The position numbers were made by a program, and so were the translations under genes. Below are positions 1 to 5,147 of a stretch of DNA of 5,147 nucleotides, piece by piece. Origin of the DNA: Candidatus Woesearchaeota archaeon. GTDB lineage: Archaea > Nanobdellota > Nanobdellia > Woesearchaeales > SM23-78. Positions within the stretch are counted from its first letter, which is position 1. Each line of letters opens with the position of its first letter. The stretch covers positions 1 through 5,147 of the forward strand of contig DRSY01000065.1 in assembly GCA_011372335.1 (NCBI GenBank), written 5' to 3'. Under the pieces are notes generated by a model. The model searched no databases. It was not told where the DNA came from and worked only from the letters and a program-made list of their open reading frames with translations.

Positions 1-181
1 GTTATAACATATGTTTTACAGAATAATTTTTTTTTTGACTCTGCTTTCTCTACCCTCTCTACCTCAAAAAGCTCGTTTTGAGCTTCTTTTAAAGAAATAA
101 GCTTATTTTGAGCTTCTTTTAAAGAAATAAGGCTATAATGACCTTAATATTAAGATAGAAATCCAAATATGCTTTTTTATT

Positions 182-190
182 AAAAAAAAA
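182..190 (-). terminator. T9 run, candidate archaeal terminator for the operon
   Basis: On the minus strand this is an uninterrupted run of nine T, about 62 nt past the recombinase stop codon and within the 30-bp repeat array. Archaeal RNA polymerase commonly stops at T-rich stretches without needing a stable hairpin. The upstream A-run of the same repeat unit could also pair weakly. This is the best candidate for the end of the leftward transcript. Confidence 0.4.
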
Positions 191-210
191 GGTTATTATG
201 GCTTTCCCCC

Positions 211-220
211 TATATATAAA
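211..220 (-). promoter_or_regulatory. TATA-box-like sequence inside the repeat array
   Basis: The minus strand reads TTTATATATA, close to the archaeal box A consensus, although the flanks are not clearly BRE-like. The same bases read TATATATAAA on the plus strand after a C5 run. No convincing start codon follows at a suitable distance in the window, so a promoter role is speculative and the match may simply reflect AT-rich sequence. Confidence 0.2.
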
Positions 221-252
221 GACTATTTTAGGCTTTTTTTCAGAAAAGAAGG

Positions 253-867
253 TTATATTAAGGGTTTCTCATCTAATTCCTGCCTCATAGCCTCACGGTC
301 AAGCTCAGAATACCACTCAAGTATAGTCTTAACACTATCACCCGTGTTCTGCTGAACAGCCTTAATATCCCTCCCCGCCCTACGACTCAGCCTAATAAAA
401 GTATGCCTAAGCCAGTGGCTTCCAACAAGGTCAGCGTAAGGAAAACCAATCCTCTTACACCAACGCTTCAATACACGGTTACAAGTCTTCTCACTCATAT
501 AAAACAACTCCCTCCCCCTTATACCTGCTTTCTGCCTGTATAACAAGTACATCTTCAACACACTCCTAACTTTCTCTGGGAAGTAGACCCACCGCCACTT
601 ATCCTTCTTATGATCATAAGCATAGACCCTGTTATTCTCCCAATCAATATTATGAACCTCTACGCCTGGGAGCCTCTTACCGCCTTTCTTCTTAACCCCT
701 ACAATATCGCTTACTCTTAAGCCTGTCTCAGCGTGGAACATGATATAGGCTTTATCCCTGGGGTTATCCACGGCTTCGTACAGTTTCTTAAGCCAACCAC
801 CAGGAATGTATTTGTCTTCTTTGCTGATTTTCTTAGACACAACAAGTGTTTTAATACCTTCATTCAT
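253..867 (-). CDS. Minimal tyrosine recombinase / integrase
   Basis: This encodes a tyrosine-family site-specific recombinase of 204 residues, which would cut and rejoin DNA through a 3'-phosphotyrosine link. Catalytic signatures are visible in order: box I arginine in TGLRVSDI (R51), a likely beta-hairpin lysine around 88-90 in HKKDKWRW, the box II HWLRH (H151, R154), and the nucleophile in EWYSELD (Y186). The position usually held by His or Trp in an LGH motif is Asp here (TGDS, D177). Most integrases are near 300 residues with an N-terminal core-binding domain; that domain is essentially absent, with only about 25 residues before the catalytic fold. The ATG start is supported by a GGGGG site 8 nt upstream. 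It is the last gene of the operon, 47 bp after the ATPase. The likely role is integration or excision of the element, or dimer resolution. Confidence 0.9.
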   Translation of the reverse strand: MNEGIKTLVVSKKISKEDKYIPGGWLKKLYEAVDNPRDKAYIMFHAETGLRVSDIVGVKKKGGKRLPGVEVHNIDWENNRVYAYDHKKDKWRWVYFPEKVRSVLKMYLLYRQKAGIRGRELFYMSEKTCNRVLKRWCKRIGFPYADLVGSHWLRHTFIRLSRRAGRDIKAVQQNTGDSVKTILEWYSELDREAMRQELDEKPLI

Positions 868-875
868 ACCTAAAA

Positions 876-880
876 CCCCC
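876..880 (-). promoter_or_regulatory. G-rich ribosome binding site of the recombinase
   Basis: The minus strand reads AAGGGGGT, ending 8 nt before the ATG at 867. It can pair with the pyrimidine-rich 16S 3' end partly through G-U pairs. No TATA box at a suitable distance is seen in the 47-bp gap, which favours co-transcription with the ATPase. Confidence 0.5.
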
Positions 881-914
881 TTAAATGTCCGCTTCTCTTA
901 GGGAAACAGACACC

Positions 915-1778
915 CTACTTTTTAAGTTTTGCGATAATATCAGGCTTGTAATACTTAACATTACCTACCTTCATTTCCTCCTTAATCTGTTTCTTATGAA
1001 TAAGAATCCTAATATAACCCACACTAACCTGCAACTCCCTAGCCAAATCCTTCGTGGTCATCAAACCACTCTGCTCAGCGTATATCTGCTTATGTATTTT
1101 CGCTTTGCCTCTGAGCGTGTAATCGTTCAGCTTCTTAGCTTCCTCAGGATCATTATCCAAGAAGTTAGCCCAGAAATTACACTCCACATAATTATATGCT
1201 TCTAACGGGTTAACCAACTTCTTAGACTTATGCTTAATATAGAACATCCTCCAAAGACTATAACCCTTAATACGACCTTGGTTCTTAGTTCTCTTCTCAA
1301 GGTGTAATAATAACCTGGGGATCTTATTATAGAAGAGAGCGTTATCTAGCACTAGGAAAGTGGGGAGGCTGAGAACAACAAGGATCTTAGTCGCCCTGTA
1401 CGTCTCGAATATCCTGTTCAGCCGAAAGTTAAAGCTGGTCAGAGCCCTCTTACTAGTGAAATCACCGCTCTCATCATAGAGCATAACAGGCTTAGTAAGA
1501 GCATATTTCTGTAACTTGTTCATGAAATCCCCCCCGCCCATAGCTAACTGCTCCTCACGCTTATAACATGCTAACCGCCCAGAACTATATTTCTCATTAT
1601 ACACACTTGTAGCATACCTAGCAATATGCTCAGCAAGCGTAGTCTTACCCTCGCCCACGCCTCCGTCAATAATAATAAGACTCGCCTTATTAAGCTCAAA
1701 AACTCTTTCCATAGCCTTATCAATATTCCTCGCTACCACACTACTAAATTTTAGACCATTATCATAAACCCTTCTCAT
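915..1778 (-). CDS. P-loop ATPase with C-terminal helix-turn-helix (Zot-like/packaging-type)
   Basis: This encodes an ATPase of 287 residues if it starts at the ATG at 1778. Walker A is GGVGEGKT (residues 39-46, K45), and Walker B is VMLYDE (98-103, D102 and E103). A sensor-like strand VVLSLPTF follows at 134-141. Residues 240-287 (TTKDLARELQVSVGYIR onward) look like a helix-turn-helix of the excisionase/MerR kind, suggesting DNA binding. The layout resembles Zot/pI-like and other archaeal virus or plasmid ATPases thought to serve morphogenesis or DNA transfer, but the exact family is inferred. The start at 1778 has GAGG 9 nt upstream and overlaps the previous gene by 17 bp. In-frame ATGs at 1796 and 1808 (AGGA upstream) and a TTG at 1826 are alternatives. 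No transmembrane segment is evident, so the protein should be cytosolic or peripheral. Confidence 0.85.
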   Translation of the reverse strand: MRRVYDNGLKFSSVVARNIDKAMERVFELNKASLIIIDGGVGEGKTTLAEHIARYATSVYNEKYSSGRLACYKREEQLAMGGGDFMNKLQKYALTKPVMLYDESGDFTSKRALTSFNFRLNRIFETYRATKILVVLSLPTFLVLDNALFYNKIPRLLLHLEKRTKNQGRIKGYSLWRMFYIKHKSKKLVNPLEAYNYVECNFWANFLDNDPEEAKKLNDYTLRGKAKIHKQIYAEQSGLMTTKDLARELQVSVGYIRILIHKKQIKEEMKVGNVKYYKPDIIAKLKK

Positions 1779-2199
1779 AGTTCTCTGCCTCGACATTAGT
1801 CCTATCATATTCTTTCCTAGTATCAATCCTAGTAAGCCTTATCGTGTCAAAGAACGAGTTGAGAGTGCTAATAGCCCTAACAAGCTCGTTATCACTCTTG
1901 AAACCTTCCTTAACCCATGTGAAGAGCTCCTCATACATCTTTGCTTCCTCGTTATCCTTCTTTTTCTTAAGAGCCTCGTATCTTCGCTTAATACTCGGCT
2001 CAACCTCTAAGAATAATGTTTTCAGGCTGGCTACTAGTCTCTCTCTCAGTCTCAGGTCATCAATCCTAACCTGCCACTGATTGAAAAGGTTAAGAAGCTC
2101 GTACCTCCTCTGAAGAATAGTCAGCTTAACGTAAATGTCAGGGCTCTTAGTAATAGTCAAGCCTTCCTCGAAGTCAATAATCCCTTCTTCCAAAACCAC
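1762..2199 (-). CDS. Charged alpha-helical protein of unknown function
   Basis: I do not recognise this protein. From the GTG at 2199 it has 145 residues, is rich in Lys, Glu, Arg and Leu, has no signal peptide or membrane segment, and should be almost all helix. Candidate coiled-coil parts are residues 25-65 (LQRRYELLNLFNQW onward) and 70-95 (KRRYEALKKKKDNEEAK). The frame can be extended upstream to a TTG at 2274, giving 170 residues, but that start has no ribosome site, would overlap the previous gene by 41 bp, and would add a low-complexity KKKEEEEE stretch encoded by a microsatellite. A TTG at 2193 is an equally good start, with GGTGG 7 nt upstream. It ends 17 bp inside the ATPase gene. 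Its place between membrane proteins and the ATPase suggests a cytosolic partner of the ATPase, an inference from position only. Confidence 0.7.
   Translation of the reverse strand: MVLEEGIIDFEEGLTITKSPDIYVKLTILQRRYELLNLFNQWQVRIDDLRLRERLVASLKTLFLEVEPSIKRRYEALKKKKDNEEAKMYEELFTWVKEGFKSDNELVRAISTLNSFFDTIRLTRIDTRKEYDRTNVEAENYEKGL
1788..1791 (-). promoter_or_regulatory. GAGG ribosome site supporting the ATPase start at 1778
   Basis: GAGG lies 9 nt before the ATG at 1778, inside the 3' end of the preceding gene, which fits translational coupling. The competing ATG at 1808 has AGGA about 6 nt upstream, so the choice is not certain. Confidence 0.4.
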
Positions 2200-2200
2200 A

Positions 2201-2208
2201 CCACCCCC
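2201..2208 (-). promoter_or_regulatory. G-rich ribosome site deciding the start of the helical protein
   Basis: The minus strand reads GGGGGTGG here. It lies 1-4 nt before the GTG at 2199 and 7 nt before the TTG at 2193, and is the only SD-like sequence near any start of this frame. It argues against the far-upstream TTG at 2274. Confidence 0.4.
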
Positions 2209-2210
2209 AT

Positions 2211-2235
2211 CTTCTTCTTCTTCTTCTTTTTTTTT
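2211..2235. repeat. CTT microsatellite followed by a T run (GAA/A9 on the coding strand)
   Basis: Six CTT units at 2211-2228 merge into nine T at 2227-2235. On the coding strand this is an A9 run, starting in the stop codon of the three-TM gene, followed by GAA repeats. With the preferred downstream starts it forms nearly the whole intergenic leader of the helical protein gene. Such simple repeats are prone to length change. Confidence 0.85.
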
Positions 2236-2521
2236 ATGTGAAGCCTCTGAAAAAACCGCCGAAGCTGAAAGCAACTAGGAAAGCGAGTACGAGCATGAAA
2301 ATACCGCCTAGGTATAAGGGGATAATGCCGTAAGCAAGGAATACTAGGTTAACAGGAATAAGCAATAGTAACACCCATACGAAATTAATCCTGAGGGCTA
2401 GAGCCACAACCATTACTAGAAGAAAAGTGACGAAGCCGAAAACATACCAGCTGCCAAAAATATTATTAACTGCGTGACTCATAAGTACTCCGACTTGGCT
2501 CGTCGCATTAATAAAAGGCAT
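2234..2521 (-). CDS. Small three-TM membrane protein, paralogue of the spike anchor
   Basis: This is a protein of 95 residues with three predicted membrane helices at about 24-43, 47-64 and 69-90, short loops and almost no soluble domain. From the GSWYVFG region onward it aligns without gaps to the last 73 residues of the large surface protein. The best match is GIIPLY here against GFVPLY there, followed by a hydrophobic helix ending in a FSF or SSF turn and Gly-rich tail. It therefore looks like a free copy of the spike's membrane anchor. The ATG start follows the stop of the two-TM gene by 3 bp and has GGAGG 12 nt upstream, a slightly long spacing. It is likely a structural membrane protein of the particle or a partner that packs with the spike anchor; the family name is not known to me. 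Confidence 0.85.
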   Translation of the reverse strand: MPFINATSQVGVLMSHAVNNIFGSWYVFGFVTFLLVMVVALALRINFVWVLLLLIPVNLVFLAYGIIPLYLGGIFMLVLAFLVAFSFGGFFRGFT

Positions 2522-2524
2522 TTT

Positions 2525-2965
2525 CTAATTATCCCTCCCTACAATAACTAAGGCGAGTAATATTATGTTGAAACTATACCATAACACGGCAATCATGAGA
2601 GCGATCTGCTGGGGGATACCAACGCTCTTCATGAAATCATAAGGAGCTTTCAAGACGTTACCGACTTGTTCCAATCCCAGGGTCTTAAGGAAGAAATTCT
2701 TGATAGTGCTTATGGGGTCTGAGAAGAAACTTGTCAGGCTAGTCGTCACACCCCCGCCTTCTGTTCCTTTAACTTCCTCTGGGAGGCTGTCAGCAACACT
2801 CCTATTAGTGAGCTCGCCGTTAGTGATATAATTCGTAGCAGGACTATTGCTCACGTTGAAAAAGCTGGGAGCACCAGGGTTAATCTCCATGATGCTCATT
2901 TGGGTTAGCCATAGGATTATGTTAATGCTCATCATGATTATAACCGCCATTAGGAACTTACCCAT
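2525..2965 (-). CDS. Two-TM membrane protein with extracytoplasmic loop
   Basis: This is a protein of 146 residues. An N-terminal hydrophobic helix at 4-24 could be a signal anchor or cleaved signal, and a second helix lies at about 119-142 (IALMIAVLWYSFNIILLALV), followed by the short tail GRDN. The loop between them (25-118) holds two N-glycosylation sequons (N37, N54), a Gly-rich patch at 70-72 and an amphipathic stretch around 84-117 with LKAPYDFMKSVGIPQQ just before the second helix. That pre-helix pattern (apolar, aPY...G.P then LWY helix) resembles small membrane proteins I associate with archaeal elements, but I cannot name the family. The ATG shares its A with the spike's TAA stop (TAATG) and has GAGGTG 7 nt upstream, so translation is probably coupled and stoichiometric with the spike. 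Confidence 0.85.
   Translation of the reverse strand: MGKFLMAVIIMMSINIILWLTQMSIMEINPGAPSFFNVSNSPATNYITNGELTNRSVADSLPEEVKGTEGGGVTTSLTSFFSDPISTIKNFFLKTLGLEQVGNVLKAPYDFMKSVGIPQQIALMIAVLWYSFNIILLALVIVGRDN
2534..2538 (-). promoter_or_regulatory. GGAGG ribosome site of the three-TM protein
   Basis: A perfect GGAGG core sits inside the last codons of the preceding gene, 12 nt before the ATG at 2521. This supports that start and translation coupled to the upstream gene. Confidence 0.5.
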
Positions 2966-5147
2966 TAGTAACCACCTCTGAAGCTACTGATAAGCACGAA
3001 CAGGGAAATAAGAGCGAATGGTATGAAAGCATACAAGGGAACAAAGCCAAGATAAGTGAAGACGCTCATGCAGAGGATGCTAAGAATACCCGCCCCCATA
3101 GCTCCGCCGAGCAAAGCACCCATACCAGCCATGGCGAGAGTAACCCCCATACTAATCATGACTAATTCAAAAGTGCTCATACCAAAATTCTCTGTTCTCA
3201 TCTTCTCAAGAGTAACATTACCACCCGAAGCATTACCCACATAGAATACTCGTGAGAAAACCCTATAATTACCATTACTCTCATTCCACCAGTAAGTTGC
3301 ATTAACGTAATCGTTAATACTCGCACCCATCACGGTTATGTTGACAGGAACACTCCCGCCAACAGCGTTATTCCCAGTGCCACCATTCCTTATTGTCTTG
3401 TATGAGAGGTTAAGACCGTATCTGAGTAGGGTGCCGTGAGGACTTGAAACGAACAGAGTAATAAGGTTGTTATTGTTGTTCAGAGGCGTGCCTTGGAGAT
3501 AAGCAGTCACGCCCCCGTACTGCAGGTCAGCCTCGCCCTCATAGATCGGTGTCATGAGAACATCATAACTACTATACACTGGTTGTAAGGTGAAGTTCTT
3601 CTGCTCGTAACCCGTCTTCGAGCAGATAAACTTGTACTCTGTGTAAGGAGTATAAGACAAGAACACCCTGCCTGTAATATCGCTCTGCCCGCTACTAATA
3701 ACCTGCCAGGAACCATTAATAATCCTGTACATAGCGTAATTAACATCTTCAAGGGTTTCGTGGGTGTGCTTGTCTTTGAAGAGGAGCGTGGTGTTGCCAG
3801 CCACAACGCTGAGATAAGCCGTGAGGTCAGCATGATGCCCGCTAGTCATAGTAACATTATAGTATCTCGTGCTATAACCAGGACTGGTCACTCTGACAGT
3901 GTATAAGCCTGGTGTTACATTATTAAAAAAGGCAATGCTTTGATTGATGTCGCTGTCATTCTGATAAGTAGCATAAGCGTTATAGATTAACACGCTGAAA
4001 TTACTGATAACCCCGCCTAATTCTTCCTCCCTAGCATATACCCAGAGGCTATTAGCACTGTAAAGGAATATTGTCTGATTAGTAGTCCCATTACTTACTC
4101 TGAGGGTGTCGTTGTAAGGTGCGAAGCCAGGAGCATAGATGATGAACCTGTACGTCTCGTTGGTTAGGTGTAGGGTTGTGTTGCTACTCTGATTCGTATG
4201 GGTCTCGCTCCAACCAGTCACATTATAATAAGCGGTTAGATTATAATTAGTAACTGTGAGATTAGTGATTATCTCTTTGACTAACAAGGTGAAATTACTG
4301 TTATAGAAAGAGAGGTTGACCGTCTTATTATCCAGAGGATTAACACTCATGTTCTCTTGAAAGCTGTAATAAGGTGGTGTGTAGTCGCCTGGGGTGATAT
4401 TAACAACATAGTTGCCTGCTTGGAACCTGAACACTAACTCCCCTGTGCTTGTGGAATTACTCTTATAAGTAGTGTTCACGCTGAAATTATTAACATCCTT
4501 CCCTGTGGCTTTCTCTACGCCTCGCAGAGTGATAACGCTCTGCCATAGGCTTGCTGAGAGGTCTGTGCTGACATTATGATAATAAGACCTGTTAAAATAA
4601 CCCCCGTTATAATCACTGCTAAGATTAATAGTGACGAACGCAGAAGCATTACTAGGTATGTTCGTTGTTATCGTCCCATTAGTAGTATTATAGCTCGTCC
4701 CGTTCACAACAGCAGAGAAGTTAAGAATACTGAAACTAGTATTGTAGTAATCATGAGCTGTTATGGTGAAATATGTTGCTGATTTTACTTCCTCGGCTAA
4801 GATATTACCATAACCATTCACTCTTTGTATGTTCTTGCTTGTTTGAGAAACCATTTCTGATGATATATTAGACGGATAAATTCTTATCTCACTTATAATA
4901 CCACGAAAATTAAGATCATCACTATTCGGGTGTTTCCCTATCGTTAAGGCATCACTTGAACCAGTAACAACCCCTCCGTTTCCACTACTATTAATCAAAC
5001 TTTCATTAACATATAAATAAGAACCGCCGTCTGCACTTGTAAGAACAACCAAGTTATTAGTGTTATTCGACAAGTCAAAAAATAAATTCTCCGCCACACC
5101 CTTTACATAGCCTCTGTTGCTCATATCACTATTACCCATAATAGCAA
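2965..5147 (-). CDS. Large surface glycoprotein (LamG-tipped spike), 5' partial
   Basis: This is the C-terminal part (at least 726 residues) of a secreted, membrane-anchored surface protein. The first in-window Met is at 5139, but the frame is open to the edge and the residues there already lie inside a LamG/concanavalin-like lectin fold (SNRGYVKG, then SYLYVNE, and FRGIISEIRIYP at 79-89). The true start and signal peptide therefore lie outside the window. Numbering from that Met: LamG remainder 1-105; about five tandem beta modules of roughly 80 residues, beginning near 124, 203, 285, 365 and 452, resembling carboxypeptidase-regulatory/Ig-like folds (e.g. GLYTVRVTSPGY at 411-422); a membrane-proximal domain 531-650; and three membrane helices at about 657-679, 682-700 and 703-720. 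I count about 44 N-X-S/T sequons before the helices and only one ectodomain Cys. The likely role is receptor binding or an envelope spike. A host S-layer-type adhesin is the alternative. Confidence 0.88.
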   Translation of the reverse strand, partial: AIMGNSDMSNRGYVKGVAENLFFDLSNNTNNLVVLTSADGGSYLYVNESLINSSGNGGVVTGSSDALTIGKHPNSDDLNFRGIISEIRIYPSNISSEMVSQTSKNIQRVNGYGNILAEEVKSATYFTITAHDYYNTSFSILNFSAVVNGTSYNTTNGTITTNIPSNASAFVTINLSSDYNGGYFNRSYYHNVSTDLSASLWQSVITLRGVEKATGKDVNNFSVNTTYKSNSTSTGELVFRFQAGNYVVNITPGDYTPPYYSFQENMSVNPLDNKTVNLSFYNSNFTLLVKEIITNLTVTNYNLTAYYNVTGWSETHTNQSSNTTLHLTNETYRFIIYAPGFAPYNDTLRVSNGTTNQTIFLYSANSLWVYAREEELGGVISNFSVLIYNAYATYQNDSDINQSIAFFNNVTPGLYTVRVTSPGYSTRYYNVTMTSGHHADLTAYLSVVAGNTTLLFKDKHTHETLEDVNYAMYRIINGSWQVISSGQSDITGRVFLSYTPYTEYKFICSKTGYEQKNFTLQPVYSSYDVLMTPIYEGEADLQYGGVTAYLQGTPLNNNNNLITLFVSSPHGTLLRYGLNLSYKTIRNGGTGNNAVGGSVPVNITVMGASINDYVNATYWWNESNGNYRVFSRVFYVGNASGGNVTLEKMRTENFGMSTFELVMISMGVTLAMAGMGALLGGAMGAGILSILCMSVFTYLGFVPLYAFIPFALISLFVLISSFRGGY
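2973..2978 (-). promoter_or_regulatory. GAGGTG ribosome site of the two-TM protein
   Basis: GAGGTG lies inside the final codons of the spike gene, 7 nt before the ATG at 2965. It is the best match in the window to the archaeal anti-16S sequence GGAGGTGA, and confirms a Shine-Dalgarno-using host. Confidence 0.65.

Larger units (their letters stand above)
71..256. repeat. Array of about six 30-bp AT-rich tandem repeats
   Basis: Units start at about 71, 101, 131, 161, 191 and 221. Units 71-100 and 101-130 match at 28 of 30 positions; the others are degenerate but keep the phase. A GCTT or CCTT core recurs at 82, 112, 142, 171, 201 and 232, and a GGTTAT-like hexamer recurs at 101, 131, 191, 221 and 251. 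Each unit carries a T-run followed by an A-run, forming an imperfect dyad; the clearest is 82-102, with GCTTxTTT pairing to AAAxAAGC. The last copy contains the recombinase stop codon. Tandem AT-rich repeats next to an integrase may be origin iterons, a partition site or protein-binding sites; none of these is proven. There are no spacers, so this is not CRISPR. Confidence 0.8.

Noticed and set aside
1..81. Tail of a plus-strand gene entering from the left and ending at 81, with T10 at 27-36 as its terminator
   Set aside because: The 26 codons show no protein-like signal and cross the T10 run and a repeat unit; without the left flank it cannot be supported.
71..250. Possible CRISPR array
   Set aside because: The 30-bp units are contiguous with no unique spacers, and no cas-like gene is nearby.
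1..252. tRNA-derived attachment site next to the integrase
   Set aside because: I found no cloverleaf, T-loop or CCA-like sequence on either strand here; an att site may lie outside the window.
885..1205. Plus-strand open frame of 106 codons opposite the ATPase
   Set aside because: It lies wholly antisense to a convincing ATPase/HTH gene, has no recognisable domain, and its composition is that of a reverse reading of that gene.
1779..1826. TTG start for the ATPase at 1826
   Set aside because: Several ATGs with better ribosome sites follow in frame, and the Walker A distance is natural from 1778.
1844..2080. Plus-strand Ser/Leu-rich open frame of 78 codons
   Set aside because: It is the antisense of the helical protein; Leu/Ser runs arise from reversed Lys/Glu/Arg codons.
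2200..2274. Upstream TTG start for the helical protein at 2274
   Set aside because: There is no ribosome site upstream, it would overlap the three-TM gene by 41 bp, and it would translate the microsatellite as low-complexity sequence.
3056..3244. Plus-strand 62-codon frame opposite the spike anchor
   Set aside because: It is antisense to the conserved three-TM anchor and shows no motif; the 4576-4782 plus-strand frame is dismissed for the same reason.
3552..3833. Second minus-strand frame of 93 codons inside the spike gene
   Set aside because: It overlaps the spike's clear tandem modules in another frame, with Ser/Thr/Arg-rich low-information sequence and no start support.

Overview
The window looks like part of an archaeal mobile element: an integrated virus, or a virus-like plasmid. 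The reasons are the gene set (a very large surface glycoprotein crowded with N-glycosylation sequons, small multi-TM proteins, a P-loop ATPase with a helix-turn-helix tail, and a short tyrosine recombinase), the anti-16S-like ribosome sites (GAGGTG, GGAGG), heavy AGG/AGA and ATA codon use, and T-run style termination. The precise host cannot be read from the sequence. Thermophilic or DPANN-type archaea are plausible, but that is inference.

All six supported genes lie on the minus strand and are read from right to left. First comes the end of a surface protein of more than 726 residues (5147-2965), whose N-terminus is cut off by the window edge inside a LamG-like lectin domain. It is followed by a two-TM protein (2965-2525, TAATG overlap), a three-TM protein (2521-2234), a charged helical protein (about 2199-1762), a P-loop ATPase with a C-terminal HTH (about 1778-915), and a catalytic-domain-only tyrosine recombinase (867-253). 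Gaps are at most about 47 bp and two junctions overlap, so this reads as one operon whose promoter lies to the right of the window.

The first three products form a likely envelope or virion membrane module: a spike with a lectin tip, a stalk of about five tandem ~80-residue beta modules, and a three-TM C-terminal anchor, plus two small membrane partners. The stand-alone three-TM protein appears to be a paralogue of the spike's own anchor. The helical protein and ATPase may be assembly or DNA-handling factors, and the recombinase suggests chromosomal integration.

The left 252 bases are very AT-rich and hold an array of about six 30-bp tandem units (about 71-256) that runs into the recombinase stop codon. 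The array contains T/A-run dyads, a T9 terminator candidate and a TATA-like sequence. It could be an iteron or centromere-like site, a curved-DNA element, or the decayed remnant of a repeat-coding gene. The two best copies sit in an open minus-strand frame encoding a ten-residue repeat. No tRNA, rRNA, CRISPR array or insertion sequence was seen.
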